Program-made: the position numbers and the translations under genes | The notes under the pieces: generated by a model | Seen by the model: only the letters and a program-made list of their open reading frames with translations | What the model was told of the DNA's origin: nothing | Database searches by the model: none | In this document: one piece after another, positions 38,524 to 43,102 of the stretch | Position numbering within the stretch: the first letter of the stretch is position 1 | How the letters are laid out: each line of letters starts with the position of its first letter | NCBI GenBank assembly: GCA_018822365.1 | Contig: JAHJKL010000064.1 | Span: forward strand, 1 to 43,102 | DNA length: 43,102 nucleotides | Direction of reading: 5' to 3' | Origin: Candidatus Margulisiibacteriota bacterium | GTDB taxonomy: Bacteria; Margulisbacteria; WOR-1; O2-12-FULL-45-9; XYB2-FULL-48-7

Positions 38524-39837
38524 GTGTTAAGAATACGCGCCAGCGCGCTGATCGCCGTCAGTTTTCTTTCCGTAATCCTGGTCGGGGGGGTACTGTTATC
38601 CCTGCCGATCGCTTCGGCGCAAAACACCCCGACCAGTTTCCTGGACGCCTATTTTACCGCCAACTCCGCGACCTGTGTTACCGGACTGACCACCCTCGAC
38701 ACCGGCACGCATTTCTCCCTTTTTGGCTTGCTGGTCATTTTGGCCCTGATCCAGATCGGCGGTCTGGGCTACATGACCTTTTCCACCTTCATGGTCCTGG
38801 TCTTTCGGCAGAAACTTTTTATCTCCCAAAAGCTGGCGGTCCAGGAAGCGCTTAATGTTTATTCGACCAAAGATGTTATTTCCGTTCTTAAAAAGGTCTT
38901 CGGCATTGTTTTTATCCTGGAAGGGATCGGCACCCTGATCCTTTTTTTCCGGTGGTTGCCCGAAATGGGGATCGATCGGGCTTTGCTGTACGCGGTATTC
39001 CATTCTATTTCGGCTTTTAATAACGCCGGCTTTTCTTTGGTCGGCAACTATGCCAACCTGCTCCCCTACGCTACTGACTGGGTCGTTAATTTTACCATCA
39101 CCTCCCTGATCATTATTGGCGGGATCGGTTTTATCGTTATTGCCGATATCATTGAAAGGCGGCGGCTGGCTCTCCATTCCAAGGTTGTTTTGTTGGTCAG
39201 CTTTTTATTGATCGCACTGGGGACGATCCTGATCCTGGCCCTTGAATATAACAACCCGAACACCCTTGGCCCGCTTACCCTCCCGCATAAAATGCTTGCT
39301 TCTTACTTCCAGGCGGTCACCCCCAGGACCGCGGGATTCAACACTTTAGATATCGGCCAATTGACCCAGCCAACACTGCTATTCATCATGTTCCTGATGT
39401 TCATTGGGGCCAGCCCGGGAGGAACGGGCGGCGGCATCAAGACGACCACCTTTGCCGTGATCATTGGCACCATCGGCGCGACCCTGAAAGGACTGCGCAA
39501 CACGATCATGTTCAACCGGCGCGTCCCGGTAGAGACTGTCCGCCGGGCGATCACCATAACTTTTCTTGCCCTGACGGTCGTCGGCTTTGCTATTTTTATT
39601 CTTGATAATATTGAATCGTTTGGCTTAATGCCGGTCGCTTTTGAGGTTTTTTCCGCTTTTGGCACGGTCGGCCTGTCGATGGGGATCACCCCCAGCCTTT
39701 CCCCTTTGGGTAAAATGATCGTTATGCTGGTCATGTTCATCGGCCGGGTCGGGCCATTGACCATGTTGATCGGCTTAACATTAAATCAAAAGGAGAATAA
39801 AATTGAACCGCCAAAAGAAGGATTATCTATCGGATAA
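38524..39837 (+). CDS. Potassium uptake protein, TrkH/KtrB family
   Basis: The 437-residue membrane protein has the four pore-loop glycines of the superfamily: TCVTGL at 50-55, FNNAGFS around 165, PRTAGFN around 270 and FGTVGLSMG near 385. It forms the ion-conducting subunit, controlled by the RCK protein encoded next. Length fits KtrB/TrkG better than full TrkH. The start is GTG at 38524, eight bases after a -10 box and without a ribosome site. trkA follows after 18 nt. Confidence 0.93.
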   Translation: MLRIRASALIAVSFLSVILVGGVLLSLPIASAQNTPTSFLDAYFTANSATCVTGLTTLDTGTHFSLFGLLVILALIQIGGLGYMTFSTFMVLVFRQKLFISQKLAVQEALNVYSTKDVISVLKKVFGIVFILEGIGTLILFFRWLPEMGIDRALLYAVFHSISAFNNAGFSLVGNYANLLPYATDWVVNFTITSLIIIGGIGFIVIADIIERRRLALHSKVVLLVSFLLIALGTILILALEYNNPNTLGPLTLPHKMLASYFQAVTPRTAGFNTLDIGQLTQPTLLFIMFLMFIGASPGGTGGGIKTTTFAVIIGTIGATLKGLRNTIMFNRRVPVETVRRAITITFLALTVVGFAIFILDNIESFGLMPVAFEVFSAFGTVGLSMGITPSLSPLGKMIVMLVMFIGRVGPLTMLIGLTLNQKENKIEPPKEGLSIG

Positions 39838-39855
39838 AATCGGGAGGGAACCATT

Positions 39856-40524
39856 ATGAAAAAAAGACAATTTGCGGTTCTAGGGTTGGGTCGTTTTGGG
39901 AGTAAGGTAGCCAGGGAGCTTTTTTACAAAGGACAGGAAGTTATTGCCATTGATAAAGACGAGGTCAAGATCCAAAATATTAAAGATGAGGTAACCCACG
40001 CTTACGTCGGCGATATAACCGACGAAGGGGCGCTCAAAGAAGCAGGGGTCGCCGATTGCGACACGGTGGTCGTGGCGGAGAGCACCCACATGGAAAGCAA
40101 CATTATCGCCACCCAGATCTGCAAAAGCCTGAAGATCCCTCAGGTGATCTGCAAAGCGAACAACACGATCCACGGGCAGATCCTGCAAAAACTTGGCGCC
40201 GACCAGATCATTTTCCCGGAACAAGACACCGCCATTAAACTGATCAATGTATTAACCAGCCAAGGGGTATTAGATTATTTTGATCTTGGTGAAAAGGTTA
40301 AAATAGTCGGGACCAAAGCGCTCCCCCAGTGGGCGGGCAAAGGGCTGTCAGAACTTGACCTGCGGAACAAATACGCGATCACCGTGCTGGCGATCCGCCG
40401 GGGAAAAGAAAGCCTTCTTATCCCCTCCTGGAGTACCCCGATCCAAAAAGAGGATGTCCTGATCCTGTTTGGCGAAGAAGAGTCGCTCAAGAAGCTCGAC
40501 ATGGACATTTCGCATAAGACATAG
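39856..40524 (+). CDS. trkA: Potassium uptake regulatory protein, TrkA/KtrA family
   Basis: The 222-residue protein has one RCK_N Rossmann domain with G-L-G-R-F-G at 10-15 and acidic D33 after the second strand (IAIDKDE), and one RCK_C domain at the end. A single RCK pair is the KtrA layout; E. coli TrkA has two. It gates the potassium channel by binding nucleotide. GGGAGGG lies upstream of the ATG. The pair is a complete potassium-uptake system. Confidence 0.93.
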   Translation: MKKRQFAVLGLGRFGSKVARELFYKGQEVIAIDKDEVKIQNIKDEVTHAYVGDITDEGALKEAGVADCDTVVVAESTHMESNIIATQICKSLKIPQVICKANNTIHGQILQKLGADQIIFPEQDTAIKLINVLTSQGVLDYFDLGEKVKIVGTKALPQWAGKGLSELDLRNKYAITVLAIRRGKESLLIPSWSTPIQKEDVLILFGEEESLKKLDMDISHKT

Positions 40525-40553
40525 TGTATGACAAGGGCCTGTCATTTGCCTCC

Positions 40554-40572
40554 CCGCGACTAAACGTCGCGG
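40554..40572. repeat. GC-rich palindrome (REP-like), identical to 21461-21479
   Basis: Arms CCGCGAC/GTCGCGG with loop TAAAC, base for base the same as the copy 19 kb away. The TAG stop and last three codons of cutA lie inside it. Confidence 0.9.
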
Positions 40573-40901
40573 TTAGAAGGAACCTCATTATCTATCCACT
40601 TTAGAAAATCCGGGTTCCCTTCGTTAATCGGCAAACTGACAATACATGGTGTTTTGTAACTATGCAGACTTTTGACCATTTCGATCAAAGCCGTTACTAC
40701 CGGCTCATTAGTTTTAGCGATCAGCAGGGCTTCCGCGTTATTCCTGATTTTTCCTTCCCACCAGTAAATTGAATCGATCTTTTCAATAATATTGACCCCG
40801 GCTGCTAAACGGCTTTTGACCAGTTGCAGTCCAATCTCTTTCGCTTCGTCTTTATCCTTGGTCGTAATATAAACCAGATAATGTTTATTAATAACCCTCA
40901 C
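40560..40901 (-). CDS. cutA: Divalent-cation tolerance protein CutA
   Basis: The core VYITTKDKDEAKEIG, AAGVNIIEKIDSIYWWEGKI and ALLIAKT is the CutA1 signature; CutA forms very stable trimers with a PII-like fold and is linked with copper tolerance. The frame is open a further 53 codons, but that part crosses the start of the plus-strand hydrolase. I choose GTG at 40901, giving 113 residues, with GGGAGAGG about seven bases upstream. That site belongs to a CTCTCCC/GGGAGAG repeat, and the last codons (N-R-D-V) and stop come from a palindrome, so both ends of the gene are written by repeats. Confidence 0.85.
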   Translation of the reverse strand: MRVINKHYLVYITTKDKDEAKEIGLQLVKSRLAAGVNIIEKIDSIYWWEGKIRNNAEALLIAKTNEPVVTALIEMVKSLHSYKTPCIVSLPINEGNPDFLKWIDNEVPSNRDV

Positions 40902-40927
40902 CCCCAACACCTCTCCCAGAGGGAGAG
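40895..40927. repeat. CTCTCCC/GGGAGAG hairpin repeat at the cutA start
   Basis: Arms 40911-40917 and 40921-40927 pair perfectly around AGA, and the flank reads CCCTCACCCCCAACAC. I know this type of sequence as a common dispersed intergenic repeat in many bacteria. On the minus strand it supplies the probable ribosome site and GTG of cutA. Confidence 0.7.
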
Positions 40928-40937
40928 AGAAAAAATC

Positions 40938-40946
40938 TGCTATAAT
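40938..40946 (+). promoter_or_regulatory. Extended -10, leaderless promoter of the glyoxalase II-like gene
   Basis: TGCTATAAT ends six bases (TAAACC) before the ATG at 40953. Perfect hexamer with TG extension; no clear -35. Confidence 0.6.
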
Positions 40947-40952
40947 TAAACC

Positions 40953-41537
40953 ATGAATTTCGAGGTTCTTAAAGTCGGGCCGATCGCTACCAACTGTTAT
41001 ATTGCCTGGGATGAGCCAACCAAAGAAGCCATGGTCATTGATCCGGGCGGCCAGGTCCATCAGATCATGCGGGTCGTTAAAGAGAATGGCTTAACGGTCA
41101 AAATGATCATTAATACTCATGGACATTTCGACCATGTCAGCCGGAACGGGACCCTGAAAAAAGAGACCGGAGCCAAATTATTGCGCCACGATCTCGATTC
41201 GCCAATGGCGGAGCTGACCGACCCCACCCCGGCCGACGAACCACTCCGGGATGGAGAGCTCATCATTTTGGGCCAGACCACCCAATTGACAGTCATTCAC
41301 ACACCGGGCCACAGCCCGGGAGGGGTCTGCTTATATAATGAAAAAGAGAAAGTCCTCTTTAGCGGTGACACCCTTTTTCAGGGAACTTACGGCCGGGTCG
41401 ACCTCCCTAACTCCTCCGAATCGGCAATGGCCAACTCACTGGAAAAGCTTTTCAATCTCCCTCCGGAGACCGCCGTTTACCCCGGCCACGGCCAACCTAC
41501 CACCATCGGAGAAGCAAAGGAGGAGATCACACTGTGA
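40953..41537 (+). CDS. Metallo-beta-lactamase fold hydrolase, glyoxalase II-like
   Basis: The 194-residue protein has HGHFDH at 56-61, a following HTPGHSPGG, LFSGDTLF and YPGHG, all metal ligands of the glyoxalase II-type fold. It is shorter than true GloB and lacks its C-terminal helical domain, matching the YcbL-like group of small hydrolases. The N-terminus (VLKVGPIATNCYIA) is typical. The ATG is leaderless. It overlaps the HAD gene by 4 nt (GTGA), so the two are cotranslated. Confidence 0.92.
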   Translation: MNFEVLKVGPIATNCYIAWDEPTKEAMVIDPGGQVHQIMRVVKENGLTVKMIINTHGHFDHVSRNGTLKKETGAKLLRHDLDSPMAELTDPTPADEPLRDGELIILGQTTQLTVIHTPGHSPGGVCLYNEKEKVLFSGDTLFQGTYGRVDLPNSSESAMANSLEKLFNLPPETAVYPGHGQPTTIGEAKEEITL

Positions 41538-42178
41538 AACTGCCGATCGACCTCCTCCTTTTTGATTTTGACGGGACTCTGACCAACTCTCTTCCAACTG
41601 CGGTTAAAGCGATCCAATTGATGCTCAAAGAGCTAAACCTTCCTGATAAAACCATTGAAGAGATCAACCCTCATATTGGCTTTGGGGAAACCGCCCTGGT
41701 TTCCGGCTCGATCGGCAGCCGCGATCCGGCCCTGGTTGAAAAAGCCAAGGAATCGTACTTCCGCCACGCCAGGGAATTGGCCGAAGAGATCTCCCTCTAC
41801 CCTCACATCCGGGATGTCCTGGAATTTTTTAAGGACAAAAAGATGATAATTGTTTCCAATAAACGGGATATGTTGATCCACCATATCCTCCGCCTTCAAA
41901 ACCTGGCCCATTACTTCAGTTCGGTCCTGGGGGGAGACAGTGCTTCCTGCCTAAAACCCGACCCCTGCGCTATTCTTGAAAAACTTGGCAAATACCAGGT
42001 CGAAAAGTCAAAAGCGATACTGGTCGGCGACATGACCATTGACGTGGAAACCGGGAAGAACGCGGGGATCCACACCTGCGCGGTAACCTACGGTTTTGAT
42101 AACAAAGCCAAACTGGTGGCGGCTAAACCCGACCTGCTAATCGACGACCTGTTGGAGCTGAAAGAGCTTATCTTTTAA
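41534..42178 (+). CDS. HAD-superfamily phosphatase, phosphoglycolate phosphatase/PpaX-like
   Basis: The 214-residue protein has motif I LFDFDGTLTNS (nucleophile D11, D13), motif II VSNK, motif III K-P and motif IV VGDMTIDVETGKNAG, with a helical cap between I and II. This is the Gph/PpaX layout; the substrate may be phosphoglycolate or pyrophosphate-related, and cannot be told from sequence. The start is GTG at 41534, overlapping the hydrolase stop. No terminator is obvious after it. Confidence 0.9.
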   Translation: MKLPIDLLLFDFDGTLTNSLPTAVKAIQLMLKELNLPDKTIEEINPHIGFGETALVSGSIGSRDPALVEKAKESYFRHARELAEEISLYPHIRDVLEFFKDKKMIIVSNKRDMLIHHILRLQNLAHYFSSVLGGDSASCLKPDPCAILEKLGKYQVEKSKAILVGDMTIDVETGKNAGIHTCAVTYGFDNKAKLVAAKPDLLIDDLLELKELIF

Positions 42179-42207
42179 TACGAAAATAATTGCTTTTTTT
42201 GATTGAA

Positions 42208-42216
42208 TGATATAAT
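42208..42216 (+). promoter_or_regulatory. Extended -10, leaderless promoter of the last gene
   Basis: TGATATAAT ends eight bases (TAAGTTGG) before the ATG at 42225. Perfect hexamer with TG extension; T-rich DNA upstream but no good -35. Confidence 0.5.
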
Positions 42217-42224
42217 TAAGTTGG

Positions 42225-43102
42225 ATGTTTTACTGGTTAGTTCTATTTATTTCCATTCTAACCCTGGTTCTTTATAATTGGGTTTACCCTTTCACAATAC
42301 TTTTTCACTACATCCTCGGCCCGTTCGCTTACGGGGTCAGTCGTTTCAAGCTAACCTTTATGTTATTATTTTACGCTGTTTCCTCGGTTATTATGCTGTT
42401 ACCCGAAAGGCCGCTCTTCGTCGGGGCTCGAATATTTCTTCCAGCGGCTTTTTTTCTTTCGACCGGTCTGGGATTACTGGCCGGACTGGCCAGCTATCTC
42501 TCCCTCGCGCAAAGACTTGCTCTGCCGCTGGGAAAATATTCTTATCATTTCAAGGACGGCCTGCTCTCGGCCAATTATCTTTTTCACATCCATACCAGCA
42601 AGTTGCCTCTCTATTATTTCTGCCGCCTGACCGGACTTGAGCGCCTGGTCAGGGGCAATTTCGACAACGGTTCGGTTTTCGCTGAACAGGTCGCCCCATG
42701 GCTAGTCATGGTCATCGGGTTCTCCGCTCTGACTGCCTTAATCGTCGCGCTGTTGCTTTTAAAACCAACTATCATGAAATGGCCAAAAAATAACCGACCG
42801 CTTATCTTGATAATTTTCATCTTTGCCGCCGCCCATACCATTAAAACAATCATCGATGGCGGCATTTTCTCCTATGACCTCTGGCCTTCTTTGATCATCC
42901 TCCATCTGCTCCTTGTTTCCAGCGACCCACTGGTTTTAGGTGAGAGCTTTCGGCGCTGGCGCGCCGGCTATTTTGCTCTTTTGGCGGGCTATCTGCTGGT
43001 AGTTTCATATTATTCATTCAATGAAGCATTTTTACAAATTCCAATCGGGGTAACCTTTATAATTTCGGTTTTTACTTTACTATTTTCCCCGCTATTTAAC
43101 CC
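42225..43102 (+). CDS. Polytopic membrane protein, 3' end missing
   Basis: The frame is open from the ATG to the right edge, 292 residues, without a stop. It starts M-F-Y-W-L-V-L-F-I-S-I-L and shows about nine hydrophobic segments (near 1-20, 24-40, 44-60, 68-95, 155-180, 190-205, 213-235, 247-262, 270-290). Between the fourth and fifth is a polar loop of about 60 residues (GKYSYHFKDGLL to NGSVFAEQ). I recognise no family. Its ATG is leaderless by promoter spacing, with a weak AGTTGG before it. Confidence 0.75.
   Translation, partial: MFYWLVLFISILTLVLYNWVYPFTILFHYILGPFAYGVSRFKLTFMLLFYAVSSVIMLLPERPLFVGARIFLPAAFFLSTGLGLLAGLASYLSLAQRLALPLGKYSYHFKDGLLSANYLFHIHTSKLPLYYFCRLTGLERLVRGNFDNGSVFAEQVAPWLVMVIGFSALTALIVALLLLKPTIMKWPKNNRPLILIIFIFAAAHTIKTIIDGGIFSYDLWPSLIILHLLLVSSDPLVLGESFRRWRAGYFALLAGYLLVVSYYSFNEAFLQIPIGVTFIISVFTLLFSPLFN

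Noticed and set aside
38596-39177. Minus-strand 193-codon frame inside trkH
   Set aside because: Antisense to conserved pore-loop sequence of the potassium transporter; charged, low-hydrophobicity shadow.

Overview
The window looks like a chromosomal segment of an anaerobic, diderm bacterium from a poorly cultured lineage. I would place it tentatively near Margulisbacteria/Saganbacteria (WOR-1), from gene style only. An outer membrane is implied by a PorV/PorQ-type barrel protein and a second small barrel-like exported protein. Anaerobic or microaerophilic life is suggested by rubrerythrin, a second ferritin-like protein and a NifU/NifS/LarE cluster. No respiratory oxidase, integrase, transposase, CRISPR array or rRNA is visible. 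Most genes lie on the minus strand in tight, often overlapping operons.

Region 1 (1-5701, minus) runs tRNA(CAT) - small membrane protein - tilS - folP - folK - tsaE - tsaB - rimI - metH (cut by the window edge). It joins tRNA maturation (lysidine, t6A) to folate synthesis and folate-dependent methionine synthesis. Region 2 (5702-9012) has a block of nested inverted repeats, a stand-alone receiver protein with a clear promoter, an unrecognised ORF, and nadA/mnmA. mnmA carries a heptanucleotide repeat inside its coding sequence.

Region 3 (9055-20353, minus) is the most unusual part: a five-gene cell-surface locus. It holds a 659-residue and a 2015-residue exported protein that share one N-terminal module followed by phage tail-fibre-like or collagen-like repeats, a small exported protein, a TIG protein with a FlgD/T9SS-sorting-like C-terminus, and a PorV-like barrel fused to two LysM domains. 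A terminator and a large hairpin separate the two fibre genes.

Region 4 (20490-27559) holds an unrecognised plus-strand gene, the larE-nifS-nifU sulfur/Fe-S operon, a 3D-domain cell-wall protein, and the rubrerythrin - ferritin-like - copA operon. Region 5 (27650-34923, minus) contains envelope genes (GerMN protein, membrane protein, uppP, secF, secD), a metallo-hydrolase, a Ca2+/cation exchanger, tRNA-Arg(CCG) and a C39-like peptidase. Region 6 (35009-43102) contains a mini LysM protein, an FAH-family hydrolase, an exported barrel-like protein, mutM, an AI-2E family transporter, a TrkH/TrkA potassium uptake pair, cutA, a glyoxalase II-like hydrolase with a HAD phosphatase, and a truncated polytopic membrane protein.

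Two sequence-level themes cut across these regions. First, at least nine genes have a TATAAT-like box only 6-8 nt before the start codon and no Shine-Dalgarno sequence, so they are probably leaderless, while other genes in the same window have strong AGGAGG sites. Second, a family of short GC-rich palindromes lies at gene ends and in three cases supplies the stop codon. Family assignments rest on motifs read by eye; no database search was possible.
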